From contig CAVTBJ010000012.1 of NCBI GenBank assembly GCA_963732925.1, forward strand, positions 682,001 to 746,000: 64,000 bases of DNA. The letters are read 5' to 3'. The position numbers were made by a program, and so were the translations under genes. This DNA comes from DASZRZ01 sp963732925. GTDB taxonomy: Bacteria > Acidobacteriota > Terriglobia > Terriglobales > Acidobacteriaceae. Within the stretch, counting starts at the first letter, position 1. The number at the start of each line of letters is the position of its first letter. Positions 18,452 through 27,285 of the stretch are shown here, piece after piece. The notes under the pieces were generated by a model that made no database searches, was not told the origin of the DNA, and saw only the letters and a program-made list of their open reading frames with translations.

Positions 18452-20815
18452 ATGCGCATTCTGACCCGCTACATCCTGCGCGAGGTGACTTCGCATGCCC
18501 TGCTGGGCCTCGCCATTTTCACCTTTGTCGTGTTCATGCGGGATCTTGGCCGGGTGCTGGAAAGCATTGTTCGCGCCAGCGCTCCTCTCCCCAGCATTGC
18601 TGAACTTCTTTTCCTGACCTTGCCGGGAGCATTCACCGTAACCCTCCCCATGGGCGTGCTGGTGGGGATCCTGATCGGACTGAGCCGCCTTGCCGCCGAC
18701 AGCGAAATTACGGCGATGCGGGCCTGCGGCATGGGCTCGAAAGCCTTCGTACGGGCGCTTGCCCTGTTCGTCCTGGTGGCCTGGATGCTGGGGCTGGCGA
18801 ACAATGTCCTGCTGGCGCCGCGGTCGGCGAGAGCCATTGTGCAACTGCAGGACAAGCTGAAAGCCAGTACGCCTTCGCTGGATGTGCAGCCCCGGGTGTT
18901 TTACGAAAATATTGCCAATTACGTCCTCTACGTGCAGGACGCAGCCAGCAAAGGCGGGCGTTCGGAATGGCGCAACATCTTTGTGGCGGACGTGAGCCGG
19001 CCGGGCAATCCCAAGGTGACGCTGGCGAGGCAGGGCTTCATTTTCCGGGAGTCGCCGACCCGCATCCGGCTGCACCTGGAGGACGGATCGCAACACGAGA
19101 TCGACACGCGGCATCCCGAGCAGGCAATTACCTCGACCTTCAATCAGACGGACATTCCACTGCCGCTGCCCCAGGGCGAGACCTCCGCCCGGCTGGTGCA
19201 GCCGATTACCGAGACTCCCACAGGCGAGTTGCTGAGCCGCGCGCGCCAGACTTCGGGGCAGGAAAGCCGTGACGCCCTCATCGAATTCCATCGCAGGTTC
19301 GCGCTGCCCACGGCTTGCCTGGTGCTGGCGCTGGTAGGAATCCCCCTGGGACTCTCCTCCAAGCGCGGCGGCAAAAGCACGGGTTTTGTGCTCACCATTG
19401 CGCTGGTCTTTCTGTATTACCTGGTTTCGCTTACCGGGCTCTCGCTGGCTCGCCAGGGAAAGGTCCCCGTGCCCGCCGGAATATGGATGGGCGATATTCT
19501 GTTCTTCGCCGGCGGCGTCTTTCTGCTCTGGCGAATCGACCGTAAGCCGATTGAATTGGGCTCGGTGCGCGAGCTGTGGCGCGCCCTGCGTTCGCGTTTC
19601 ACGAAGAACGAAATCAGAGCCGCCAGCAGGAGCGGTGGAGTACGACATTCCGCCGTGCGGGTGGAAGCGCCGATTGCCGAAGACCGCGGCAACCGCCAGC
19701 GCAGCTTCAAGAGCGCCCGCTTTCCTCTCATTCTCGACGACTACGTTCTGCGGCAGTTTATGGGATACCTGGGAATGATCCTGGGAGCGTTTCTGGTGCT
19801 GCTGCTGATCTTTACGGTGTTCGAGCTGCTGCGCGACATTCTGCAAAATTCGGTGCCACTGGAAGTCGTGGGCGAATATCTGCTGCAGGTGATTCCGTAC
19901 TTCGTTTATCAGACGTCGCACCTGTGCGTGCTTCTGGCGGTGCTGGTTACCTTCGGGATCATGCAGAGATCCAGCGAAGTTACGGCCATGAAGGCCACGG
20001 GGATCAGCATCTATCGCATCGTGCTACCCGTGCTGGTCATTGCTGCCGCGCTGGCGGCGGGCCTGTTCGCTTTCGATCAGCTGTATTTGCCTTCCACCAA
20101 CAAGCGGCAGGACGCGCTGCGCAACCAGATCAAAGGCAAGCCTCCGCAGACCTATCTGCGGCCGGACCGCAAGTGGATTGTGGGAGAACACAACACCATC
20201 TGGTATTACGAGTTTTTTGATCCGCAAGAGAACCGCTTTGCCAACATTTCCATCTTCCAGTTCAATCCCGGCACGTTCGCGCTGGAGAGCCGCATCATGG
20301 CCAGCAGGGCGCACTGGGAAACCTCGCTGGGCAAGTGGGTCTTCGAACAGGGCTGGGAACGCAAGTTCCAGGGAGGCGCGATTCAGTCGTTCCGCCCGTT
20401 TGAAGTCGCGACCTTCGCCGAGGTGACGGAGGATCCGCAGTACTTCAAGAAGGAGGTTAAGCAATCGTCGGAGATGAGCTATGGCGAGCTGCGGCAGTAT
20501 ATTTCCGACCTGCAACAGAGCGGATTCGACGTAACCAGCTTGCGTGTGCAGTTGCAGAAAAAGTTTGCCTTTCCCTTGATGACGCTGGTGATGGCCATCC
20601 TGGCTGTGCCTTTTTCGCTGCGCAGCGGGCGGGGGGGCGGCGCCCTGGCGGGAATGGCGACCGCCATCGGAATTGCCATCGTCTACATCGTGGTCTCCGG
20701 ACTGTTTGAGGCTATGGGCAACGCCAATCAGTTGCCGCCTACGCTGGCGGCCTGGTCGCCGGACCTGCTGTTCGCCCTGACCGGCGGATACTTGATCCTG
20801 AAAGTGCCGACGTAA
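18452..20815 (+). CDS. lptFG: Fused LptF-LptG lipopolysaccharide export permease
   Basis: A single 787-residue chain holds two complete permease halves. The first (about 1-375) opens 'MRILTRYILREV' and has 'LTLPGAFTVTLPMGVLVGILIGLSRLAADSEITAMRACG', a LptF/G coupling region, a jellyroll and helices with 'FALPTACLVLALVGIPLG'. The second (about 425-787) repeats the plan: 'LDDYVLRQFMGYLG', 'RSSEVTAMKATGIS' and 'KFAFPLMTLVMAILAVPFSL'. The pair normally forms a heterodimer with ATPase LptB and extracts LPS from the inner membrane. Here both are fused through a linker of about 50 residues rich in Arg and Ser. No stop or frame slip separates the halves. lptB, lptC and lptA are not in this window. Confidence 0.93.
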   Translation: MRILTRYILREVTSHALLGLAIFTFVVFMRDLGRVLESIVRASAPLPSIAELLFLTLPGAFTVTLPMGVLVGILIGLSRLAADSEITAMRACGMGSKAFVRALALFVLVAWMLGLANNVLLAPRSARAIVQLQDKLKASTPSLDVQPRVFYENIANYVLYVQDAASKGGRSEWRNIFVADVSRPGNPKVTLARQGFIFRESPTRIRLHLEDGSQHEIDTRHPEQAITSTFNQTDIPLPLPQGETSARLVQPITETPTGELLSRARQTSGQESRDALIEFHRRFALPTACLVLALVGIPLGLSSKRGGKSTGFVLTIALVFLYYLVSLTGLSLARQGKVPVPAGIWMGDILFFAGGVFLLWRIDRKPIELGSVRELWRALRSRFTKNEIRAASRSGGVRHSAVRVEAPIAEDRGNRQRSFKSARFPLILDDYVLRQFMGYLGMILGAFLVLLLIFTVFELLRDILQNSVPLEVVGEYLLQVIPYFVYQTSHLCVLLAVLVTFGIMQRSSEVTAMKATGISIYRIVLPVLVIAAALAAGLFAFDQLYLPSTNKRQDALRNQIKGKPPQTYLRPDRKWIVGEHNTIWYYEFFDPQENRFANISIFQFNPGTFALESRIMASRAHWETSLGKWVFEQGWERKFQGGAIQSFRPFEVATFAEVTEDPQYFKKEVKQSSEMSYGELRQYISDLQQSGFDVTSLRVQLQKKFAFPLMTLVMAILAVPFSLRSGRGGGALAGMATAIGIAIVYIVVSGLFEAMGNANQLPPTLAAWSPDLLFALTGGYLILKVPT

Positions 20816-20840
20816 CCCTCACCGCGGAAGGGGGATTTCT

Positions 20841-20968
20841 GAAGCGCAGGAGAGGCGCAGAGACGCGAAGGATTTCCAATTCCGATCTCTGATTTTGGCC
20901 TCAGGCGAAGACAGGTCTTCGGCAATCGGAATCAGGAATACTCTGTGTCCCTGCGGCTAAAGCTTCTG
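20841..20968. repeat. Intergenic inverted-repeat element, class C
   Basis: The gap between lptFG and the menC-like gene begins with 'gcgcaggagaggcgcagaga' and ends with 'ctctgtgtccctgcggcta', imperfect inverted arms of the 'cgcagagacgcgaagg' kind. A second, tighter hairpin (cgaagac / gtcttcg) lies inside near 20905-20920. No gene is present. Confidence 0.45.
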
Positions 20969-20973
20969 TTCCA

Positions 20974-22100
20974 ATGAAAATTGAGTCCATCACGCTGCGC
21001 GAGATCCAGATGCCGCTGGTGCATCACTTTGAGACCAGCTTCGGGCGGGTGAACTCGCGGCGCATCCTGCTGGTGACGGTGGAGTGCGAGGGAGTGCGCG
21101 CCTGGGGAGAGTGCGTCTGCAATGAAGGTCCGTTTTACAGCGAAGAATGGACCGACGGAGCGTGGGCGGTGCTGAGCGAGTTTCTAATTCCGGCGGTGCT
21201 GGGCAAAACGATTGTCCGCGCCGGGGATGCCGCGCCGCTGATGGCGCGCGTGCGGGGCAATCGCATGGCCAAGGCAGCGCTGGAGAATGCGCTTTGGGAG
21301 GCCGAAGCGGAGCAGCATCGCGTCCCCTTGTGGAAGCTGCTGGGGGGAACGCGAAACGAGATTGCCTGCGGAGTCTCCATCGGCATTCAGGATAGCGTCG
21401 AGGAACTGCTGGACAAGATTGCCGTGGAACTCGGCGCGGGATACAAGCGCATCAAAGTGAAGGTGAAGCCGGGGTGGGATCTGAACGTGCTGGGCAGATC
21501 CGGGAACGCTGGCCGAAGATTTTGCTGAGCTGCGATGCGAACTCCGCCTACCGGCTTGAGGATGCGGACCACCTGAAGCGGTTTGATAGCTTCAAGCTGC
21601 TGATGATCGAGCAGCCGCTGTGGAACGACGACTTCTACTTCCATGCCCAGCTGCAGAAGCAGATTGAGACAGCGATCTGCCTGGATGAATCCATTCATCA
21701 CGCCCGTGATGCCGAGGCCGCCGCCGATCTTGAGGCCTGCCGGATCCTCAACATCAAAGTCGGACGAGTCGGAGGCTTCGGCGAGGCACTGAAAGTACAC
21801 GACCTGTGCGAAGCGCGGGGAATTCCGGTGTGGTGCGGCGGAATGCTGGAGTCCGGCGTGGGCCGGGCACACAACATTGCGCTCTCCACTTTGAGCAATT
21901 TTTCGCTTCCGGGAGACGTTTCCGCGTCCCGGCGCTATTGGAAAGAAGACATCATCGAACCGGAGGTTCTGGTTTCCGACCGGGGAACCATCGCGATTGC
22001 CGACGTGCCGGGCACGGGCTACAGCATCAAAGAAGAGTTGGTGGAAGCGCTCACGGTGCGCAAGCAGGAGTTCCGGCAGCAGGTGACGGCCGGGCGGTAG
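20974..22100 (+). CDS. menC: o-Succinylbenzoate synthase / N-acylamino acid racemase-like enolase, frameshifted
   Basis: Two frames join into one enzyme of about 375 residues, the usual length for the Bacillus-type MenC/NAAAR group. Motifs in order: 'TSFGRVNSRRILLV', 'KALENALWEAEA', the catalytic K-x-K (K161/K163 in 'RIKVKVKPG'), metal ligands in 'SCDANSAY', 'LMIEQPL' and 'ICLDESI', and the second catalytic Lys in 'NIKVGRVGG'. One base is missing near 21494, between 'NVLG' and 'QIRERWPKILL'; restoring it gives a continuous match, and the length (1127) fits a one-base loss. MenC makes o-succinylbenzoate for menaquinone. No other men genes are near, so NAAAR activity is an alternative. Confidence 0.82.
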
Positions 22101-22185
22101 CAAGTTTCTGTGGCGCGGAGTGAGAGCAAGATCCCGCGAGTCTGGGCGGGCGGCGTTCTGAGGTGACACCTGCGATCAATTCCTG

Positions 22186-22650
22186 ATGGATTTGAAGGAC
22201 CATCTTCGCCTGACTGGAACCGCGCTGAAGCGATGGCTGGTGGCGCAGACGCTGGACGCCGTCGCCATTGGCCTGATTTGGACGGTGGGACTGCTGATCA
22301 TCGGAGTGCCCTGGGCTCCGCTGTGGGGAGCGCTGGGCGGGCTGCTGCAGTTCATACCCAATTTTGGGGTGGTACTGGCGCTGATTGGGCCCGCCATTGC
22401 CGCAAGCGCTTCCGGTGGGTGGATGCGGTTCGTCTATGTGCTGATCCTTTATGCATGTATAGCCGTGCTGGACGGGCTGGCTTTGCAGCCCTACCTGATG
22501 CGGCGGACGGCGAAGGTTCCGCTGTGGGCGTCGATTCTGGTTCCGATCGTTCTAGGGTTCATCATTCCGTTCTGGGGGGTGCTTCTGGGGCCCCCGCTGC
22601 TGGCGGTGATCTATGCGTATCGCGCCCGGCAGCAGCAGGCCCGGCAATGA
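22186..22650 (+). CDS. Half-length AI-2E/PerM-family permease
   Basis: The 154-residue protein corresponds to the C-terminal half of AI-2E transporter (PerM, UPF0118) proteins, which normally run to about 350 residues. The visible blocks are 'LVAQTLDAVAIGLIWTVGLLIIGVPWAPLWGALGGLLQFIPNFG' in outline (residues 18-61), 'PYLMRRTAKVPLWASILVPIVLG' and 'FWGVLLGPPLLAVI'. There are about four transmembrane segments. The upstream 85 bases do not encode the missing N-terminal half in any frame. It is either a truncated relic or a minimal form. It begins soon after the menC-like gene. Confidence 0.72.
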   Translation: MDLKDHLRLTGTALKRWLVAQTLDAVAIGLIWTVGLLIIGVPWAPLWGALGGLLQFIPNFGVVLALIGPAIAASASGGWMRFVYVLILYACIAVLDGLALQPYLMRRTAKVPLWASILVPIVLGFIIPFWGVLLGPPLLAVIYAYRARQQQARQ

Positions 22651-22713
22651 GGGGTCCGGCGGATTTGGGCGCCGTAGACGTGCGTTTTCAGCCGCATAGG
22701 CCTTTCTGGCGCG

Positions 22714-22722
22714 TGTTATAAT
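22714..22722 (+). promoter_or_regulatory. Candidate extended -10 promoter for yebC
   Basis: The sequence tgttataat is a perfect TATAAT with an upstream TG, the extended -10 form. No good -35 hexamer sits 17 bases upstream. Transcription from here would leave a 5' leader of about 135 bases before yebC. Confidence 0.45.
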
Positions 22723-22863
22723 CCTCTCTTGCGGCTGCGGTTGCCGACGTATTTGTAATCCGAACTCATACCGGATATCGGGCTATCTTTTGCCGCGTCA
22801 TTTTCGCCGCATGGAAACTGCCGTCTGGTTCGGCGACCCCAAAAAAGCTCTGAGGTTAGCACT

Positions 22864-23613
22864 ATGTCCGGCCACTCAAAATGGGCCACAATCAAGCACA
22901 AGAAAGCCGCGCTCGACGCCAAGCGAGGCAAGATTTTTACCCGCCTGATCCGCGAAATCATCATGGCGGCCCGAATCGGCGGAGGTGACGTCGATAGGAA
23001 CCCGCGCCTACGCAAGGCCATCACCGACGCCAAGGCGGAGAACATGCCTGCCGACAACATTAAGCGCGCCATCCAGCGCGGAACCGGCGAGTTGCCGGGC
23101 GCAACCTATGAAGAAATGATGATGGAAGGTTATGGCCCCGGCGGTGTCGCGGTGCTGGCCGAACTGACCACGGACAATCGCAACCGCACGGTGAGCGAGA
23201 TTCGGCATGCATTTTCAAAGCATGGCGGGAACCTGGGCGAGGCCGGTTCGGTGGCGTGGATGTTCAGCAAAAAGGGCGACATTGTCGTGCCCAAAACCGC
23301 CGCCAAGGAAGATCAGTTGATGAACCTTGTGCTGGAGGCCGGAGGCGAGGACCTGAAGGACGACGGGGAGAACTGGGAAGTTCTTACCGATCCCGCCGTC
23401 TTCGATGCCGTCAATGAAGCCCTGAAGAATGCGGGCATTGAGGTTGCATCCGCGGAAGTTGCCATGCTGCCGCAGACCTACGTGAAGCTGGAAGGTTCCG
23501 CGGCGCAGCAGATGATCCGCTTGCTGGAAGCTCTGGAGGAGCAGGAGGACACTCAGCACGTCTACTCGAACTTTGATGTGGACCTGGCGCAACTGGAAGA
23601 AGTTGCGGGTTAG
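22864..23613 (+). CDS. yebC: YebC/PmpR/TACO1-family protein
   Basis: The 249-residue protein is a complete YebC: 'MSGHSKWATIKHKKAALDAKRGKIFT', given here as its first 26 positions in outline, then 'NPRLRKAITDAKAENMPADNI', 'EGYGPGGVAVL' and 'TDNRNRTVSEIRHAFSKHGG'. The family acts in the cytoplasm as a translation factor that relieves ribosome stalling at proline-rich stretches, or as a DNA-binding regulator in some species. In many bacteria it neighbours ruvC; here it does not. It is followed by a strong terminator, so it is a single-gene unit. Confidence 0.95.
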   Translation: MSGHSKWATIKHKKAALDAKRGKIFTRLIREIIMAARIGGGDVDRNPRLRKAITDAKAENMPADNIKRAIQRGTGELPGATYEEMMMEGYGPGGVAVLAELTTDNRNRTVSEIRHAFSKHGGNLGEAGSVAWMFSKKGDIVVPKTAAKEDQLMNLVLEAGGEDLKDDGENWEVLTDPAVFDAVNEALKNAGIEVASAEVAMLPQTYVKLEGSAAQQMIRLLEALEEQEDTQHVYSNFDVDLAQLEEVAG

Positions 23614-23633
23614 TCTCCGGCAACGCTGGAAGT

Positions 23634-23662
23634 AAGCCCAGCCTCTCGCGGCTGGGCTTTTC
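23634..23662 (+). terminator. Intrinsic terminator after yebC
   Basis: A 10-bp arm aagcccagcc (23634-23643) pairs perfectly with ggctgggctt around a 6-base loop and runs into ttttcc. It lies 20 bases after the yebC stop. Confidence 0.85.
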
Positions 23663-23768
23663 CTTTGGCGGAACCGCGGCGATTCAGGGTAGACGGCAAG
23701 ACACTCGCCCGCTTTCAAGCTGAACTGTTACATTCATTTTTCAGGGCTCTGAAATTCCGGAAACCCAA

Positions 23769-24374
23769 ATGAGACAGATCACGGCGCTGGCTTTTGTGTT
23801 GTGGGCAACTGCAATGTTTGCTCAGGATGCTTCCAATCCACTTCGCCAGAATGGCGCGCTGGAGATCACGCCCTGGGCGCAGGTGGGCACGGGGCTGGGG
23901 AGGGCGTCGGAGTTCAAGTTTGTGAGCGCTGGGGCGCGCCTGGGAAAGGTGCTGACGGACGAAATCGGCACGGGCCGGTTTCGTGGCACCTTCGAGTTCG
24001 CCGGCGACATTATTCCGCTGTATGAAATCCATCAGCCGCTGTACTACACCTCGGGTCCTGCGGACTGGATCTATGCCTTTGCCGCGAACCCCATCATCCT
24101 CAAATGGAATTGGACGGCGGGACGGCGCGTGGTACCGTACTTTGCGGCGGAGGGCGGGTTGCTGCTGAGCACCCGGGATGTGCCCCTGCCGGACACTTCG
24201 AGCGTGAACTTTATGCCGGGCGGAGCGTTTGGGTTCCACATTCTGCGCCCCAACGGACACGCGTGGACGATTTCCGTCCACGTGACGCACATTTCCAACG
24301 CCAGTCTGGGCGACAGCAATCCAGGAATCAACGCAACCCTGCAGTTTCGCGTGGGCTATAGCTGGTTCCGTTGA
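23769..24374 (+). CDS. PagL-like lipid A 3-O-deacylase (acyloxyacyl hydrolase)
   Basis: The 201-residue protein has a signal peptide ('MRQITALAFVLWATAMFAQ') and alternating beta-barrel-like strands. The PagL hallmark is present near the end: His174 and Ser176 in 'VTHISNASLGDSNPGIN', and the last residue is an Arg after an aromatic-rich strand 'FRVGYSWFR'. PagL removes a 3-O-acyl chain from lipid A in the outer membrane. The final strand does not end in Phe as many outer membrane proteins do, but the fold is otherwise typical. It fits with lptFG in the same region as envelope function; they are not in one operon. Confidence 0.8.
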   Translation: MRQITALAFVLWATAMFAQDASNPLRQNGALEITPWAQVGTGLGRASEFKFVSAGARLGKVLTDEIGTGRFRGTFEFAGDIIPLYEIHQPLYYTSGPADWIYAFAANPIILKWNWTAGRRVVPYFAAEGGLLLSTRDVPLPDTSSVNFMPGGAFGFHILRPNGHAWTISVHVTHISNASLGDSNPGINATLQFRVGYSWFR

Positions 24375-24386
24375 TTTGCAATTTAG

Positions 24387-24506
24387 CAATTTGTAATTTG
24401 AGACCTTACGCGCAACTCCGGCGTCATTCGCAGGGGGCGAGGGACCAGCGCGCCTGAGACGGGGTAAGCCCTCTCCCGGCTCTTGAAATTTCAAATTACA
24501 AATTTG
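24387..24506. repeat. Intergenic inverted-repeat element, class A, copy 1
   Basis: A 14-bp perfect inverted repeat (aatttgtaatttga at 24388-24401; its reverse complement at 24491-24504) brackets about 90 GC-rich bases between pagL and ftcD. The right arm contains the palindrome ttgaaatttcaa. The AT-rich arms stand out sharply from the surrounding sequence. Confidence 0.65.
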
Positions 24507-24514
24507 AAGTTCTC

Positions 24515-25957
24515 ATGTCTCTTGTCGAGTGTGTTCCCAATTTTTCCGAAGGGCGCGACCGCGCCAAGGTTGACGCCATCGTAGAGGCGATGAAGCTTCC
24601 GGGCGTGTACCTGCTCGACCGGGAGATGGACTCGGACCACAACCGGTCGGTCATTACGCTGGCCGGGGAGCGCGACGCCATTGCGGAGGCGGTGATTCGC
24701 GGCGTGGGACGCGCCGCCGAACTGATCGACCTGACGCGGCATCGTGGCGAGCATCCGCGGCTGGGAGCAACGGATGTTGTGCCCTTGATTCCTATGGAGG
24801 GAGTTACGCTGGAAGACTGCGTGGCGATTGCACGGCACGTGGGCGAGCAGATCTGGCGGCGCTTCCAGATCCCGGTCTATCTCTATGAGGCCGCCGCGAT
24901 GACGCCGGAACGGCAAAACCTGGAGAACATCCGCCGGGGGCAGTTCGAAGGAGTGCGCGAGGAAATTGCCACCAACCCGGCGCGGTGTCCTGACTTCGGT
25001 GAGCGGCGGCTTCATGCGACAGCGGGGGCAACCGCGGTGGGCGCGCGCAAGTTTCTGATTGCCTACAACGTCTACCTGAACACCCCCGATGTCGCGATTG
25101 CGAAAAAGATCGCCAAGGCGGTGCGTTTTTCCTCGGGTGGGCTGCGCTATGTGAAAGCTATGGGCGTGCAGGTTCGCGGGCTGGCACAGGTCTCGATGAA
25201 CCTTACAGATTTTGAGCAGACTCCGGTAGCGCGCGTGTTCGAGTTTGTACGGCGGGAGGCGGCGCGACACGGGGTGCAGGTGGTATCGGGCGAAATTGTG
25301 GGCCTGGTTCCCAAAAAGGCCCTGGAAGACGCGGCGGAATGGTTTTTGCAGGTGGAGAACTTCGATTCTTCGCTGATCCTTGAGAATCGTCTGGCGGCCG
25401 TGATGAGCGGCAAAGTGGCCGCCGGCGGGATTCGTGCCGACGTCAAGCCTCTCGTGAAGCGACTGGCTGCGCCAACGGCCACTCCCGGCGGGGGAAGCGC
25501 AGCGGCGGCGGCCGGGGCAATGGCGGCGGAGCTGGCGCAGATGGTGGCCACGATGTCGCGGGGCAGGGGGAATGATCGCGCGCACGAGCGAGAGCTCAGC
25601 GACGCCATCGAGCGTCTGGAGCAGTTGCGGGAAGAGCTCAAGGCGGCGGTTGACCAGGACGCGGAGGCCTTCCAGGCGCTGGTGGAAGCTTCGAACGAGG
25701 CCGTCGCCGAGGCCACGCACGGTGCCATTACGGTCCCGCTGCGGGTGGCCGAGGCCAGCCGGGAAGTGGAGCAGCTGGCGGAGCGGTTGCGTCCGATCAC
25801 GAATCGAAGCATGGCCTCGGACTTGTCGGTGGCGGTCTCGCTGGCCAGGGCGGCCAGGGAGGGCGCGCTGGCCAATGTGCGAATTAACCTGGAAGGATTG
25901 CACGAGCAGGGGTTTGCCGCCAGGGTCCGGGCGAGGATGCAGGCGCTGGGAGAATAA
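24515..25957 (+). CDS. ftcD: Bifunctional glutamate formimidoyltransferase / formimidoyltetrahydrofolate cyclodeaminase
   Basis: The 480-residue protein fuses two activities as in animal FTCD. Residues 1 to about 295 are the formiminotransferase ('MSLVECVPNFSEGRD', 'HRGEHPRLGATDVVPLIP', 'GARKFLIAYNVYLNT', 'AQVSMNLTDF'). After a linker, residues about 310-480 are the all-helical cyclodeaminase with 'APTATPGGGSAAAAAGAMAAEL' and 'PLRVAEASREV'. It moves the formimino group from formiminoglutamate to tetrahydrofolate and releases ammonia, the end of histidine breakdown. No hut genes are adjacent. Both domains look complete. Confidence 0.93.
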   Translation: MSLVECVPNFSEGRDRAKVDAIVEAMKLPGVYLLDREMDSDHNRSVITLAGERDAIAEAVIRGVGRAAELIDLTRHRGEHPRLGATDVVPLIPMEGVTLEDCVAIARHVGEQIWRRFQIPVYLYEAAAMTPERQNLENIRRGQFEGVREEIATNPARCPDFGERRLHATAGATAVGARKFLIAYNVYLNTPDVAIAKKIAKAVRFSSGGLRYVKAMGVQVRGLAQVSMNLTDFEQTPVARVFEFVRREAARHGVQVVSGEIVGLVPKKALEDAAEWFLQVENFDSSLILENRLAAVMSGKVAAGGIRADVKPLVKRLAAPTATPGGGSAAAAAGAMAAELAQMVATMSRGRGNDRAHERELSDAIERLEQLREELKAAVDQDAEAFQALVEASNEAVAEATHGAITVPLRVAEASREVEQLAERLRPITNRSMASDLSVAVSLARAAREGALANVRINLEGLHEQGFAARVRARMQALGE

Positions 25958-26186
25958 GAAGCCAGGAAGCAAAGAACCGAAGCACAATTCGGGATCGGGA
26001 ACGACCGGCCCCTCGTCCATGCCCTTCGGTTTCTGGTACGCCAGCGTCTACGGCTCCATCGTGGAGCAGATTTGACTACAATGAGTCACGGGCATTTCCA
26101 ACGGATCCCCGGGAACGGTCATCTTACGTTCAGGAACTCTCCTGCGATTCGAGCCAAAGGCCGGCGCGTGCGAGATTCGAGGTGTT

Positions 26187-27119
26187 ATGAAGCGGTTTAG
26201 CCTGCTCCCCATCGTGCTCCTGCTGGCGGTATCGCCTGCTTTCGCCGGAGCGCTGGCCACATCGGCCCGCAGCGTGATCCCGGAAGACGTTCAGCAGATT
26301 ATTTGCGTGGATTATCGCGCGCTCAAGGATTCGCCCACGGCCCTGGCGCTGAAAGACAAGGTCCTGCCCGACAACATGAAGCAGTTCGAAGACGCGCTGC
26401 GCGGGGTAGGCATCAATCCGGACAATGACGTCGAGCAGTTGACGTTCGTGGCATTCCGCGCCGACAAGGCGCTGGATACCATTGGGATTGCCCAGGGAGT
26501 GTTTCCCACCAAGAAGATTCTGCAGGGGCTGGCCAAGAAAAAGATCCGAGGAGTGAAATACCGGCTGAATGTGATTTATCCGATTGCCGGGGGCATGGAC
26601 GCCGCATTTCTGGACGACTTCACCATGCTGTTCGGCCAGCGCGGGGCGGTGAAGGCCGCGTTGGATGCGCGCGACGGCGAAGCTGCCAGTCTCAATTCCA
26701 ATTCCGATATTGCCAGCATGATGGCTTCGGTCGATTCCGGTTCGGTCTGGAGCGTGCTGGACCAGCAGGGAACGCAGAACATGATGCGCTCGGCGCTCGG
26801 AGATGCCGCCAAACTGGCGGATTTTGACACCGTGAAAAAGCGCCTGCTGGGTTCGCAATACACCATGAACTTCGACAATGGTCTGGTGTTCGACCTGGAT
26901 GTGCTGACCTCGGACACGATTACGGCGGCGACGCTTTCTTCCCTGATCAAGGCGGGTGTTCTGTTCCGCAAGATGAGCGCCAGCGGTCCGGAGAAGATGG
27001 CCCTGGACAGTGTTACCGTGGATTCCGACAGCTCCGACCTGAAGCTGCACTTCCGCTCCGACGAAAAGCGGTTCGAGTCGCTGCTGCAAAGCGACTTGTT
27101 TACGACGATTACGCGCTAG
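26187..27119 (+). CDS. Uncharacterised exported protein
   Basis: The 310-residue protein starts with a clean signal peptide ('MKRFSLLPIVLLLAVSPAFAGA', cut after AFA) and is therefore secreted to the periplasm. The mature part opens 'SARSVIPEDVQQIICVDYRAL' and contains 'DDFTMLFGQRGAVKAALDARDGE' and 'SVWSVLDQQGTQNMMRSALGDA'. Composition is soluble alpha/beta. It has no Cys pairs or enzyme motif that I can name. I know similar hypothetical proteins from Acidobacteriota only as an impression. Single gene, with tacaat about 110 bases upstream as a possible -10. Confidence 0.72.
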   Translation: MKRFSLLPIVLLLAVSPAFAGALATSARSVIPEDVQQIICVDYRALKDSPTALALKDKVLPDNMKQFEDALRGVGINPDNDVEQLTFVAFRADKALDTIGIAQGVFPTKKILQGLAKKKIRGVKYRLNVIYPIAGGMDAAFLDDFTMLFGQRGAVKAALDARDGEAASLNSNSDIASMMASVDSGSVWSVLDQQGTQNMMRSALGDAAKLADFDTVKKRLLGSQYTMNFDNGLVFDLDVLTSDTITAATLSSLIKAGVLFRKMSASGPEKMALDSVTVDSDSSDLKLHFRSDEKRFESLLQSDLFTTITR

Positions 27120-27285
27120 CCTGGAGCTAACGCCCCTGGTCTGTACTGTGTGCAGGTGCACTTTGTCCTCTGGCCGCAGGCCGGAAGGCAAGCGCTTCCC
27201 TCCCATCTCTGTTTTTGGGCCGCCGAGCGGCCGGCCGTGTCCGACAATTCCGTAACTTTCCGGCTCTTCCGGCATCGAACCAGCC

